From positions 3,286,001-3,350,000 of the forward strand of contig NC_016631.1 in NCBI RefSeq assembly GCF_000178955.2: a stretch of DNA of 64,000 bases, read 5' to 3'. Numbering within the stretch: position 1 is the stretch's first letter; every line of letters starts with the position of its first letter. The position numbers and the translations under genes are program-made. The stretch comes from Granulicella mallensis MP5ACTX8 (GTDB lineage: Bacteria; Acidobacteriota; Terriglobia; Terriglobales; Acidobacteriaceae). Shown piece after piece: positions 32,973 through 41,447 of the stretch. The notes beneath the pieces were generated by a model, which was not told the DNA's origin, did not search any database, and saw only the letters and a program-made list of their open reading frames with translations.

Positions 32973-35513
32973 CTACCGTGTCGTCATAGCGTCTGTAGCG
33001 TTGCCTACAACGGCTCCGTTATTGGACGAGAAGACAAGGCTGGTGGCAAAGCGAGCACTCTCCGAGCATCTCGCAAAGTCGATTGGAACCACGATCGCTT
33101 TATGAGCTCCCGGAGCGATATCTCCTACCTCAAGCGGAAGACGCGCCAACACCTTGGGATGGCAGGTACCTTTGCCACTGGATTGTGTCAGTGAGAGAAG
33201 GTTCACCTCCGCCTGTCCAGCCTTGATCTTGCTCGTGTTGGTAAGCGAGAGCTGCCAGAGACGAAGTACCGGAAGGCCCAGCTTGGCTGTAACCGCTCCC
33301 GAGAGCGTCGCTGTTCCTACGGTTGGAGAGATAGCGATCCTATCGAGGTCCGGCGCAAAGTTCGTCGGATTACCAAACTGGATCGTGTTGACACCCGCCT
33401 GCAATGTAATCGGAACTACAGTACTGGTGGGCAGGCTGAAGCTGCTTCCATCAAGATCAAGCTCCGTACCCGTTCCTCCATTGACACTGATGAAGTAAGA
33501 GCGAGGACCGCTGGTCAGGTAATCGATCTCCATCTGATAGGTACCGGCCGTCGGAACGCTCACATTCGTGAACGTTACATTGGCGCCAGCGCCACCCAGA
33601 TTCCCTGCCTTCGAACCGGCGGAGCAGTTACCGCAGTAAGAGACACTGGCAGTGCCGCCGATCGTAGCAACCTCCGCCTCATACCCAGTCCAGTTCGGAG
33701 CGGGAGCCGATCCATCTCCACTGATCACGATACGGTCGAGATCGGGAGGATAGCTGGTCGGATTGCCAAATTGAATGCTGTTCATGCCCGCATTCAACTG
33801 GACGGGAACGGTGGTGCTGGCAGGGATGTTGAAGCTTCCGCCACTTACATTCAGAGTTGCAGGCAGACCGCCATTGACCTGATAGATCAGTGCTCGTGCA
33901 CCGACCGTCATCGAGTCGATCTCCATCTCATAGGTGCCAGCCCGTTCGACGCTGATGTTATTGATCGTCAGCGTATTGTTGGGACCTATTCCAAGGTTGC
34001 CGACCTTCAAACCACCCGAGCAGTTCGAGCAGGAAGCTACAGAAGCCGATCCGCTTACAACGCCGGCCTCTGCCTCATACACCTGAGAGTGAGGAACCAT
34101 TGCACGACCGGTTGGAGATACCTTGAGCAGGCGTACGCCGTGGCCAAGCACAACGGCACTGAAGCCGCTATTCACCGGGCCCAGATCAATGTGGCTCCAC
34201 AGGTCGCGGACAGCAGAGGCTCCCGTAAAGCCCAGCGTGCCCCAGGGAAGCGTCATCGAAGTGGGAAAGGCATTCAGATTGAAGAGAGCAACATAGTAGC
34301 TGCCATCGGCCTGCTTCGATGCCCAGATGGGATTGAAGCCACCCGCAACCTCCTGCGCAGGATATCCCGACTGGTCGACAGCAATCACTTCGTCGTTGCT
34401 CAGAAGCTGTACGCCCGCGCTGTCCAGGGCAGTCAAATCACCGCCGATAAACATAGGCGCGTTGCCCATAGCCCATAGTGAGATCGCAGACTGCTGCTCC
34501 GTGGAGCTCAAACCATCCGTGTTGGAATTACCCACCTCAAGAGAGTCGAGATCGTTCCAGCCAACAGTAGGACCGGAAGCCTTCTCCCAGCCGACGAGAT
34601 CATAGAAGCGCTGCGTCACCATGTTCCAGTTCGTAAGGGTAGAGCAGTTCCCTTCGCACTCGACATCGCCTTCAATGCGGCGAGCATTCGCATAGGTCTG
34701 CCAGGTACTCAGGTAATCCTGATCGAGTGCCCATGAGATGGTGAACCACATAGGATGGCTGTTCTGTTTAATCGCCGTAGCCCATGCCGCAACATCGTCC
34801 CGGTTATCGATAGCGGTGTTGTCGTTATAGGATCCTGGTGTGACTGCATCAAGCTTGATAAAGTCGATCCCCCACGAAGCAAACAGGTTGACGACAGAGG
34901 TGATGTACTCCTGAGCACCGGGCTTGGTGAAGTCGATCTTGTAGTGAAAGGGAGAAGTCCCCGATCCACCAAAGGCGTTCCCAGCGGTATAAGGAACCGT
35001 GAGAATATCCTGGATGTGATACGGCGTGCCCAGGATAGGGTAGTTGGCCTGTACCGCAGGCTGTTCTACGCCGGGAATCCAGTAGATGCCGGCCTTTTGT
35101 CCATTTTGATGGATGTGCGTCACAAGGGCCGTGATGTCTGGAAAGTTCGGGGCAGCGGGAATAGGTCTGCCATTCGCATCGAAGGTGGACATCCATCCGG
35201 AGTCCATATTGATGTAGTTATAGCCATGGGCCTGCAGGCCCGAAGCCAGCAACGCATCCGACTGGGCTTGAATATTTGCTTGCGTAAGAAAGTTGCTGGT
35301 GATCGTCTGCTGGCTGAAGCTACTCCAACCGAGATACGGTTTTTCCGCGACACCGGCTGACTGAGCGAGTGCGGATACAGCAGAGGTGAAAAGCGAAGTC
35401 ACGACGAGAGCGGCAGTATAGAAGGTACGGCGACGACGATGGTTGCGTACTGGAGGCGCAGTCTGCCTATCAGGGCCGACTAAGGGACGAGGCTGGGGCA
35501 ATATCAGAGTCAC
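32973..35513 (-). CDS. Secreted GH27 alpha-galactosidase with two tandem carbohydrate-binding modules
   Basis: The GTG at 35513 is chosen because AGAGGA lies about seven bases upstream and the frame before it does not look coding. The 846-residue protein has an Arg-rich start (HRRRRTF), a hydrophobic signal ending near ALAQ, and a GH27 barrel: LGWSSFSQQTI, YINMDSGWM and DFIKLDAVTPGS with the nucleophile Asp about 222. WNDLDSLEVGN is the typical GH27 acid/base context. After the C-terminal beta domain come two repeats of about 130 residues (starting VYEAEAGVVSG and GYEAEVATIGG; each with GTY[EQ]MEID and IQFGNPT..PPDLDRI or close), like CBM6/CBM35 modules. A final Cys-containing domain follows (TCHP, ARCSES). 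The modules suggest binding to insoluble galactan-type or galactomannan-type polymer outside the cell. Confidence 0.9.
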   Translation of the reverse strand: MTLILPQPRPLVGPDRQTAPPVRNHRRRRTFYTAALVVTSLFTSAVSALAQSAGVAEKPYLGWSSFSQQTITSNFLTQANIQAQSDALLASGLQAHGYNYINMDSGWMSTFDANGRPIPAAPNFPDITALVTHIHQNGQKAGIYWIPGVEQPAVQANYPILGTPYHIQDILTVPYTAGNAFGGSGTSPFHYKIDFTKPGAQEYITSVVNLFASWGIDFIKLDAVTPGSYNDNTAIDNRDDVAAWATAIKQNSHPMWFTISWALDQDYLSTWQTYANARRIEGDVECEGNCSTLTNWNMVTQRFYDLVGWEKASGPTVGWNDLDSLEVGNSNTDGLSSTEQQSAISLWAMGNAPMFIGGDLTALDSAGVQLLSNDEVIAVDQSGYPAQEVAGGFNPIWASKQADGSYYVALFNLNAFPTSMTLPWGTLGFTGASAVRDLWSHIDLGPVNSGFSAVVLGHGVRLLKVSPTGRAMVPHSQVYEAEAGVVSGSASVASCSNCSGGLKVGNLGIGPNNTLTINNISVERAGTYEMEIDSMTVGARALIYQVNGGLPATLNVSGGSFNIPASTTVPVQLNAGMNSIQFGNPTSYPPDLDRIVISGDGSAPAPNWTGYEAEVATIGGTASVSYCGNCSAGSKAGNLGGAGANVTFTNVSVPTAGTYQMEIDYLTSGPRSYFISVNGGTGTELDLDGSSFSLPTSTVVPITLQAGVNTIQFGNPTNFAPDLDRIAISPTVGTATLSGAVTAKLGLPVLRLWQLSLTNTSKIKAGQAEVNLLSLTQSSGKGTCHPKVLARLPLEVGDIAPGAHKAIVVPIDFARCSESARFATSLVFSSNNGAVVGNATDAMTTR

Positions 35514-35752
35514 TGTATTTCCTCTCTTGCTATCGAACCAGCTAGCAAGTAGCCGATTGAATTTCACTGGCTTACTCAGTGCGGGGGCAGACCGAAGAAA
35601 GTCGCACGAGTTACCGCTCGCAGCTGCGCGCACCCTGCTGCAGGACATCCATGAAGGCACACCTCACCTGAAACGCGGCCACGGTTCATCCGAGCCTCGC
35701 GAATTCCCGTGCCCGTTTGAATCCATCTCTTCAGGTCAAGAACTAGCGGTAC

Positions 35753-35770
35753 TATGTATACGTGTACATA
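35753..35770. promoter_or_regulatory. LacI-type operator between the GH27 and lacI-family genes
   Basis: TATGTATACGTGTACATA is an 18-bp palindrome with one mismatch pair and the same core as the operators at 24.6 and 28.8 kb. It lies in the 391-bp divergent gap between the GH27 gene (minus) and the repressor gene (plus), so it may serve GH27 control and repressor autoregulation at once. No convincing -35/-10 pair was found around it. The rest of the gap (35514-35904) shows no gene. Confidence 0.75.
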
Positions 35771-35904
35771 AGGAAATTTGGCAAGTCTGGAACAAATTTA
35801 TTAACCGGACGTCTATTGAATGGACACCCACATTTTTATTCCCTTGCTTGTTCTTCCTCTAACCCCACACACTGCTTATCACGACGAAGGAGTTGAACCG
35901 CACG

Positions 35905-36915
35905 ATGGACATGCGCGAGATTGCCAAATTGGCCGGAGTATCGAGTGCCACCGTATCGCGTGTCATTAACGGGTCAAGCCTTGTGCGGCCCGAGACCGTC
36001 GAACGCGTTCGCAAGGTCATCGACGAAGTAAAGTTCTTTCCCAACAACAGCGCTACAACGCTGAAGTACGGCAGAAGCGGTACGTATGGCTTGATCATCC
36101 CGGACATCACCAATCCGTTCTTTCCCGAGTTCATCAAGAGCTTCGAAGGAATCGTCGTTGAAAACGATCAGGAGATGCTGATGGCAACCACCGACTTTCA
36201 CTCCGGCCGCATGCAGCAATCGATTCGACGCATGTTGATCCGCAAGGTGGATGGCGTAGCCCTGCTGGCCTCGGAGATCGAAACCGAACCCTTCGAAGAC
36301 CTCATCCAGAATCGAGTTCCCTTAGTCACCATGGATCGAGGACATATCGGCAATGGGCTAAGCGATGTCGCCATCAACAACAAGAGCGGCATGGATCAAG
36401 CCTTGCGCCATCTGAAAGATCTGCGCCATAAAAAGATCGGTTATATCGGCGGCTTTGCCGGTCTCACTATCTCGGACCACCGTGTCGAGGCCTTTATGCG
36501 CGCGCTGAAGCGGGTCGACATCGTGCCACGGCCGGAGTTCATCAAGGTCGGCAACTACCGCATCACCGGCGGCATGACGGCCATGACCGAGTTACTGTCA
36601 CTCAAAGATCGGCCGACCGCAGTATTAGCCGCAAATGACCTGACAGCTATCGGCGGTATGCGCGCGGCGATGAAGATGGGATTCTCCATCCCAGGTGACC
36701 TGTCGATCATTGGGTTCGACGATATCGACATGAGCGATATCGTGCATCCGCCGCTCACGACCCTGCGGCTTTCAAGGCATGAATTGGCAAAGGTCTTCTT
36801 TGACGCCCTCGAACACCTCAAGTCCAAACCCCACGCCCAGGGAGAGCAACTCAGCGTAAAGACAAGCCTGATCGTACGTGAGTCCACAGGGCCTGCGCCG
36901 AAGCGTTCAGTGTAA
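35905..36915 (+). CDS. LacI-family transcriptional regulator of the galactoside locus
   Basis: A 336-residue repressor. The DNA-binding head MREIAKLAGVSSATVSRVINGSSLVRPETVERVRKVIDEV has the LacI helix-turn-helix followed by the hinge FFPNNSATTLKYGRSGTYGLIIPDITNPFF. The remainder is a periplasmic-binding-protein-like sugar domain (ETEPFEDL, VTMDRGHIG, GFDDIDMSDIVHPPLTTLRLSRHELA). The ATG at 35905 is chosen; a TTG four codons earlier abuts the AAGGAG binding site. The operator palindromes at 24.6, 28.8 and 35.76 kb have the central-CG form this family binds, and no other regulator lies in this part of the locus, so this is their likely owner. The inducer is unknown; galactose or a galactosyl oligosaccharide is plausible. 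Confidence 0.93.
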   Translation: MDMREIAKLAGVSSATVSRVINGSSLVRPETVERVRKVIDEVKFFPNNSATTLKYGRSGTYGLIIPDITNPFFPEFIKSFEGIVVENDQEMLMATTDFHSGRMQQSIRRMLIRKVDGVALLASEIETEPFEDLIQNRVPLVTMDRGHIGNGLSDVAINNKSGMDQALRHLKDLRHKKIGYIGGFAGLTISDHRVEAFMRALKRVDIVPRPEFIKVGNYRITGGMTAMTELLSLKDRPTAVLAANDLTAIGGMRAAMKMGFSIPGDLSIIGFDDIDMSDIVHPPLTTLRLSRHELAKVFFDALEHLKSKPHAQGEQLSVKTSLIVRESTGPAPKRSV

Positions 36916-36929
36916 GCAGGCTACTGTTC

Positions 36930-37184
36930 TTTGCTTTTGCTTTTGCTTTTCTGGTTTGTCATTCCGACCCTGAACGTAGCCGAAGGGGAGCGAACCTGCT
37001 TCCTCCCGTTTTTCGCTCGTATCGCCTAGAAAGCTACAGGCAGAAACCAGAAGGCCAGGGTTCCCGCTGGCACATAACGCTTGGGGCAGTACCGGCAAAA
37101 AGCGGGAGACAGCAGGCTCACTCCCCTTCGGCTACGCTCAGGGTCGGAATGACAAGCCAGAAAAGCAAAAGCAAAAACAAAAAC
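36930..37184. repeat. Long palindromic dispersed repeat, family A copy 2
   Basis: Arms of about 80 bp (36932-37015 and 37098-37182, imperfect) carry TTTGTCATTCCGACCCTGAA, GCCGAAGGGGAG and CTGCTTCCTCCCG and their complements, ending in CTTTTGC-rich tails. It lies between the LacI gene and the fucose operon and probably insulates them from each other. A variant word (GACCCTGAACGTAGCCGAAGGGG) replaces the CGAGCGCAGCGAG centre of copy 1, so two sub-types of the element are present. Confidence 0.87.
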
Positions 37185-37191
37185 GTTTATA

Positions 37192-37307
37192 TTGAGCGCT
37201 CAAATACAAAAACCCCACCCAAGCCGAATACGATAAACAGCAAAGTATATCTATAACTTGCCTATCAGACGTTCCACCAAGCCGCACTAGACAATTTTGA
37301 GCGCTCA
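37192..37307. promoter_or_regulatory. Pair of TTGAGCGCTCAA palindromes upstream of the fucose operon
   Basis: TTGAGCGCTCAA (37192-37203) and TGAGCGCTCA (37298-37307, within TTTTGAGCGCTCATCC) are perfect palindromes with centres 105 bp apart, ten turns of 10.5 bp. This fits two operators joined by a DNA loop over the promoter of the dehydrogenase gene at 37353. The binder could be the GntR protein at 40.4 kb or a LacI-type repressor; GCGC-centred palindromes are more typical of LacI proteins. The 437-bp gap (36916-37352) otherwise holds only the palindromic repeat. Confidence 0.65.
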
Positions 37308-37352
37308 TCCATATACTGCGATTCAACGAATAGAAGCTTGAAAGTGACCGCT

Positions 37353-38120
37353 ATGCCTGGCCAGTTACAAGGAAAATGCATTCTGATCACCGGCGGCGCA
37401 CAAGGGATCGGACTCGAATGCGCCCGCGCCTATGTCCGCGAGGGTGCCCGCGTCGCTATCGCCGACGTCGATCGGAAGCAAACTGAAAAAGCAGTCGAGG
37501 AACTCGGAGCCTCCACCCTCGCAGTCGATTGCGACGTAGCAGACGGAGCCTCTGTCACCAGGGCCGTCGCGCAGATCACTGCAGCGTTCGGAGCCATCGA
37601 CGCTGTCCATAACAACGCCGGTGTCAGCATGCCGTCGAAGCCTCTCCACCTGACAGAAGAAGACGAGTGGGACCGCCTGCTCCGCGTGAACCTGAAGTCT
37701 GTCTTCTGGACGACGAAGCTCTGCCACCCTTATCTAAAAGCCTCGCACGGCTCGATCCTGAACACCGCGAGCATGGTGGGCGTCATAGGGCAGTCGAACC
37801 ATGCGGCCTATGTGGCGACAAAGGGCGGGATGATCTCGCTGACCAAGGCCATGGCCCTGGACTACGCCGCCGACGGCATAAGAGTCAACGCGGTCTGTCC
37901 CGCCGGGGTCTGGACTCCGATGCTGCGGCAGTGGGCTACAGAGCAGGAAAATCCCGCGGAGATCGAGTCCTACCTGGATCGCATCCACCCGCTTGGTTAT
38001 TGCCCTGGAGGCGACGTCATCGCGGACGCCTCCGTCTTTTTACTATCACCCGCGGCGCGCTTCATCACCGGTTGCATCCTGCCCGTGAGCGGCGGCGCTG
38101 AACTTGGATACAAGCTATGA
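37353..38120 (+). CDS. SDR-family oxidoreductase, probable L-fucose dehydrogenase
   Basis: Short-chain dehydrogenase of 255 residues. The cofactor motif is ILITGGAQGIGLE and an acidic Asp in VAIADVDRK suggests NAD preference. NNAGVSMP and the catalytic AAYVATKGGM (Tyr-x-x-x-Lys) follow. The C-terminus has VNAVCPAGVWTPMLRQW, which resembles the L-fucose dehydrogenase branch. It is first in an operon with L-fuconate dehydratase (4-bp overlap) and a RhaT-type permease, so it probably oxidises L-fucose to fuconolactone; 2-keto-3-deoxy-L-fuconate dehydrogenase is the main alternative. The ATG at 37353 is used rather than the TTG five codons earlier. No lactonase gene is present in the cluster. Confidence 0.83.
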   Translation: MPGQLQGKCILITGGAQGIGLECARAYVREGARVAIADVDRKQTEKAVEELGASTLAVDCDVADGASVTRAVAQITAAFGAIDAVHNNAGVSMPSKPLHLTEEDEWDRLLRVNLKSVFWTTKLCHPYLKASHGSILNTASMVGVIGQSNHAAYVATKGGMISLTKAMALDYAADGIRVNAVCPAGVWTPMLRQWATEQENPAEIESYLDRIHPLGYCPGGDVIADASVFLLSPAARFITGCILPVSGGAELGYKL

Positions 38121-39337
38121 ACATCACGAAGATTTCAGCAGAAGATCGCCGCTTCAAACTTGAAGCAGGCGCCGGATCAGATGCCGTGCACTCCGATCCG
38201 GTCTACTCGTTCGCGGTAACCCGCATCGTGCTCGACTCGGGACTGGCAGGCACCGGCCTGGTATTGACGATGGGCCGAGGAAACGACCTGGTCTGCGGAG
38301 CAATCGAGCTTCTGGGACAGCAACTCAAAGGCCGCGACATCGAAGAGTTGATGGCGAACTTCGGAGTGACCTTCCGCAAGCTCGCCGACGACGTACAGCT
38401 TCGCTGGCTCGGGCCGCACAAGGGCGTCGTCCACCTTGCACTGGCGTCCATCACCAATGCCTGCTTCGATCTCTGGACCAAGTCTCGTGGCGTGCCGCTA
38501 TGGAAGCTTCTGCTTTCGCTGTCCCCTGCCGAGGTTGTGCAACTACTCGACCTCAGTTATCTGGAAGACGTACTCAATCACTCTGAAGCGCTCCAACTGC
38601 TGACAGCCGAACTGCCCTCACGAGTCTCCAGAGAAGGTGTGCTCACTACCGGATATCCCGGTTACGACACCAGCGTCGGCTGGTATCAGTACGATGCGGC
38701 GCAGATCGAAGACAAGGTAAAGCGCAGCCTCGATGAGGGCTTCGGAGCCTTCAAGCTGAAGGTGGGCGGACCGCTCGACCATGATCTGGCACGCGCGCAG
38801 GGACTGCGCAAAGTGGCCGGCGAAAAGGTCACCATCATGTTCGACGCCAATCAGCAGTGGAACCTCCCGCAGGCACTCGTTGCGTGCAAGGAACTCGGAG
38901 CCTTCCGCCCGCTATGGATCGAAGAGCCCACGCATCCCGACGATATCTTCGCTCATCAGACCCTCGCAAAGGCCATCGCTCCGCTAGCTCTTGCCCTGGG
39001 AGAGCACGTTCCGAACCGGGTGATCTTCAAGAACTATCTCCAATCCGGTTGCGTGGGATTCCTGCAGCCTGATTGCACGCGGCTGGGCGGCATCAGCGAG
39101 TTCATTACAGTGAGCCTGCTGGCAAAGAAGTTCGGCGTGCCGGTCATTCCCCACGTCGGCGACATGGGACAGATCCACCAGCACCTCGTGCTCTTCAACC
39201 GCATCGCCATCGGCCATCCTGAGGAGTTCCTGGAGTACATCCCGCACCTTAGCTCTCACTTCGTACATCCTGTCGACCTGCGAGATGGGCGCTACCAGAC
39301 ACCGCAGGAAGCCGGAAGCAGCACGGACTTGCTATGA
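38117..39337 (+). CDS. L-fuconate dehydratase, enolase superfamily
   Basis: Dehydrates L-fuconate to 2-keto-3-deoxy-L-fuconate. The N-terminal capping domain has GSDAVHSDPVYSFAVTRIVL and LVLTMGRGNDLVCGAIELL, then QLRWLGPHKGVVHLALASITNA, all close to the characterised Xanthomonas enzyme as I recall it. In the barrel the catalytic K-x-K is AFKLKVGG (Lys 213 and 215). Metal or catalytic residues are Asp243 and Asn245 (FDANQQW), Glu269 (WIEEPTHPDD), Glu296 (GEHVPN) and His346 (IPHVGDMG), each at the spacing expected for this subgroup. At 406 residues it is slightly shorter than usual at the C-terminus. The start overlaps the dehydrogenase stop by ATGA. It links the secreted GH95 fucosidase to fucose catabolism. 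Confidence 0.93.
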   Translation: MNITKISAEDRRFKLEAGAGSDAVHSDPVYSFAVTRIVLDSGLAGTGLVLTMGRGNDLVCGAIELLGQQLKGRDIEELMANFGVTFRKLADDVQLRWLGPHKGVVHLALASITNACFDLWTKSRGVPLWKLLLSLSPAEVVQLLDLSYLEDVLNHSEALQLLTAELPSRVSREGVLTTGYPGYDTSVGWYQYDAAQIEDKVKRSLDEGFGAFKLKVGGPLDHDLARAQGLRKVAGEKVTIMFDANQQWNLPQALVACKELGAFRPLWIEEPTHPDDIFAHQTLAKAIAPLALALGEHVPNRVIFKNYLQSGCVGFLQPDCTRLGGISEFITVSLLAKKFGVPVIPHVGDMGQIHQHLVLFNRIAIGHPEEFLEYIPHLSSHFVHPVDLRDGRYQTPQEAGSSTDLL

Positions 39338-40332
39338 GCTCGAACACCCTGGGGATCGTACTGTCGTTGCTGGGCGGAGTGCTGGTCGGCAACTGCATGC
39401 TTCCGCTCAAACGTATTCGTACCTGGCCCTGGGAGTGCTCCTGGCTGATCTTCAGCATCATCTCGCTGGTGATCGTGCCTTGCGGGCTGGCCTGGCTCGC
39501 GCTGCCCCACTGGCCTACTCTCTATCTTTCGCTAAACGCCTCTGAACTCCTCCCGCCTTTTCTCTTCGGAATAGGCTGGGGGATCGCGCAGGTGCTCTTC
39601 GGCCTCGCCGTCGTTCGCCTTGGCATGGCGCTGGGATTCACTCTGGTCGTGGGACTCGGCACCGTCTTCGGGACGCTGATTCCCTTCTTCGCCCGGCATG
39701 AGGCCAGCCTCGTCAGCAGGAACAGCCTGATGCTTCTTTCCGGCTGCTTCCTGATGATGCTTGGAGTCGGCCTATCCGGGTGGGCCGGCCGATTGCGCGA
39801 GGCACGCGGAGAATCCCAGAAGGGAAAGAACTATGGAGCCGGCCTGCTGATCGCCGTGGTCTCCGGCGTACTTTCCTCCATGCTCAATCTGTCCTTCTCC
39901 TTCGGACAACCTCTTACCCAGGCAGCGCTGAAGCATGGCGCGCCACCGGCACTGGCCGTTCTCGCCGTGTGGCCGATTGCACTGGCAGGAGGCCTACTGC
40001 CGAACGTGGGATACACGCTCTATCTGCTCAACCGCAACCGTAGCTGGAACAAGCTGCGCTCGGTCTATCCCGACTTCTTTCTCAGCCTGCTCATGGGTCT
40101 GCTCTGGATCTTCGCCGTCGCGATCTACGGGTTGGCGGCGCACCAGCTAGGCCGCCTTGGAGATTCTGCCGGATGGGCTATCTACCAGATCACGATGGTA
40201 CTGACAGCCTGCACAGCGGGCGTGCTCTCCGGTGAATGGAAGAGAGCCTCAGGGCGTTCCATCACGGTCTTCTCGCTCGGCATCGCCGCACTGGCCGTAG
40301 CGATCACGATAACGGCCAGCTCCACGCGCTAA
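39334..40332 (+). CDS. RhaT-type sugar:proton symporter
   Basis: An inner-membrane permease of 332 residues with about ten hydrophobic segments, in the drug/metabolite transporter superfamily. Typical L-rhamnose/proton symporter words are VLSLLGGVLVGNCMLPLKRIRTWPWECSW, IGWGIAQVLFGLAVVRLGMALGFTLVVGLG and GVLSSMLNLSFSFGQPL. The start overlaps the dehydratase stop (ATGA). RhaT proteins carry L-rhamnose, but in this operon L-fucose, another 6-deoxy-hexose, is the more probable substrate. No rhamnose genes are present in the window. Confidence 0.92.
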   Translation: MSSNTLGIVLSLLGGVLVGNCMLPLKRIRTWPWECSWLIFSIISLVIVPCGLAWLALPHWPTLYLSLNASELLPPFLFGIGWGIAQVLFGLAVVRLGMALGFTLVVGLGTVFGTLIPFFARHEASLVSRNSLMLLSGCFLMMLGVGLSGWAGRLREARGESQKGKNYGAGLLIAVVSGVLSSMLNLSFSFGQPLTQAALKHGAPPALAVLAVWPIALAGGLLPNVGYTLYLLNRNRSWNKLRSVYPDFFLSLLMGLLWIFAVAIYGLAAHQLGRLGDSAGWAIYQITMVLTACTAGVLSGEWKRASGRSITVFSLGIAALAVAITITASSTR

Positions 40333-40393
40333 GGTACTCCTGCAAGCATCAAAGTCGCTCTAGAATGTGGATAGCACACGCGAGATCAAATCA

Positions 40394-41065
40394 ATGGCTG
40401 CATCCACCGATTCGAAGGCGAAGCCTTCTCTTTTACTGAAACAGAGCCTGGCAGCACGACTGAAACAAGAGATCATCCGCGGCACGCTCCCCCAGGGGCA
40501 ACGGATCGTGGAAAAGTTCTGGGCACGCAAGTTTGAGGTCGCCCAGACGTCGGTGCGCGAGGCGATCAATCTCCTCATCAGTGAAGGTTTTGCCACCAAA
40601 AACTCCGGCCGAAGCGCTCGAGTCACCTCCTACTCCGTTCGCGATATCGGCCATATTTACGAGGTGAGAGCTGCGCTGGAAGGCCTCGCGGCCCGGCTGC
40701 TCGCACAGGCAAAGGCCGACCTGAGCCCTTTGCATCAGGCTGTCGCAGGCATGACCAAAGCGATCCAGCGAAAGAACATCACCGAGTTGCTGGAAGCCGA
40801 TCTACTCTTTCATCAGCGTCTCTGCGAACTCACAGGCAACGATTTTCTGGCACAGCAGGCCCGCATGTTGCTGGTGCCGCTCTTCGCCTTCGTCTCCATG
40901 CGAACCGGAGCCGATCCCCGCCTTGCGGCATCCTGGACCGAAGATGTTGAACGGCATCGGGCAATCATTCTTGCCATCGAAGACGGAGAACCCATGCTGG
41001 CGGAACTATCGGTCCGCAATGCCATTCAGAGATTCGGCGCGCGCGCCAGTGAAATCTGGCAGTGA
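40394..41065 (+). CDS. GntR-family regulator with FCD ligand domain
   Basis: A 223-residue regulator. The winged helix-turn-helix runs over about residues 10-70 (ARLKQEIIRGTLPQGQRIVE, ARKFEVAQTSVREAINLLISEGF). An all-helical FCD domain follows (EVRAALEGLAARLLAQ, DLLFHQRLCELTGNDFLAQQARML, HRAIILAIEDGEPMLAELSVRNAIQRF) with the His/Asp residues that commonly bind a metal in this domain. The ATG at 40394 is used; a GTG nine codons upstream has no binding site. It is the fourth gene of the fucose operon and probably senses a pathway intermediate. Whether it binds the TTGAGCGCTCAA sites at 37.2 kb is not known. Confidence 0.88.
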   Translation: MAASTDSKAKPSLLLKQSLAARLKQEIIRGTLPQGQRIVEKFWARKFEVAQTSVREAINLLISEGFATKNSGRSARVTSYSVRDIGHIYEVRAALEGLAARLLAQAKADLSPLHQAVAGMTKAIQRKNITELLEADLLFHQRLCELTGNDFLAQQARMLLVPLFAFVSMRTGADPRLAASWTEDVERHRAIILAIEDGEPMLAELSVRNAIQRFGARASEIWQ

Positions 41066-41447
41066 TCACCGCTCTGGATCCCTCGAACGAACCATGCAAA
41101 AACTCACCGGGTAACGGCTTGCCGGCATCCAGGTGGCCTTCTTGATAACAATATCAATGCGCCATTCAATCACCCTCATGATAATCCCTGGCATTTCATG
41201 CCGTCGCGTGCGATTCGAGGCTTGCAGATTGTATGTTTGACAGTGCATCATGACGGACGCAGGCTAAAAATACTTAATGGGAACGATTATCATTAAACCA
41301 ACCGAATACACGGCCAAGACAACTCTCCGGAACACAACCATTGGACAGGCATGGCTGGAATAAAGAATCCATGACCGCACGACAAGACCGGCAGCACCCC
41401 TGACTGTTCAACCACACACCGGAGTTCTGGAAAGCAGAAAGAATCTG
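41066..41447 (+). promoter_or_regulatory. 382-bp upstream region of the ROK kinase gene with a possible operator
   Basis: No gene is seen. GGAACGATTATCATT (41280-41294) shares AACGATTA and TTATCATT with the 45371-45404 region before the GH105/LacI pair. A TTGACA occurs at 41237-41242, but a -10 box at good spacing is lacking. No riboswitch fold was recognised. Confidence 0.4.

Noticed and set aside
41300-41447. Possible riboswitch leader before the ROK kinase gene.
   Set aside because: No recognisable riboswitch core and no terminator stem; a simple promoter leader explains the space.
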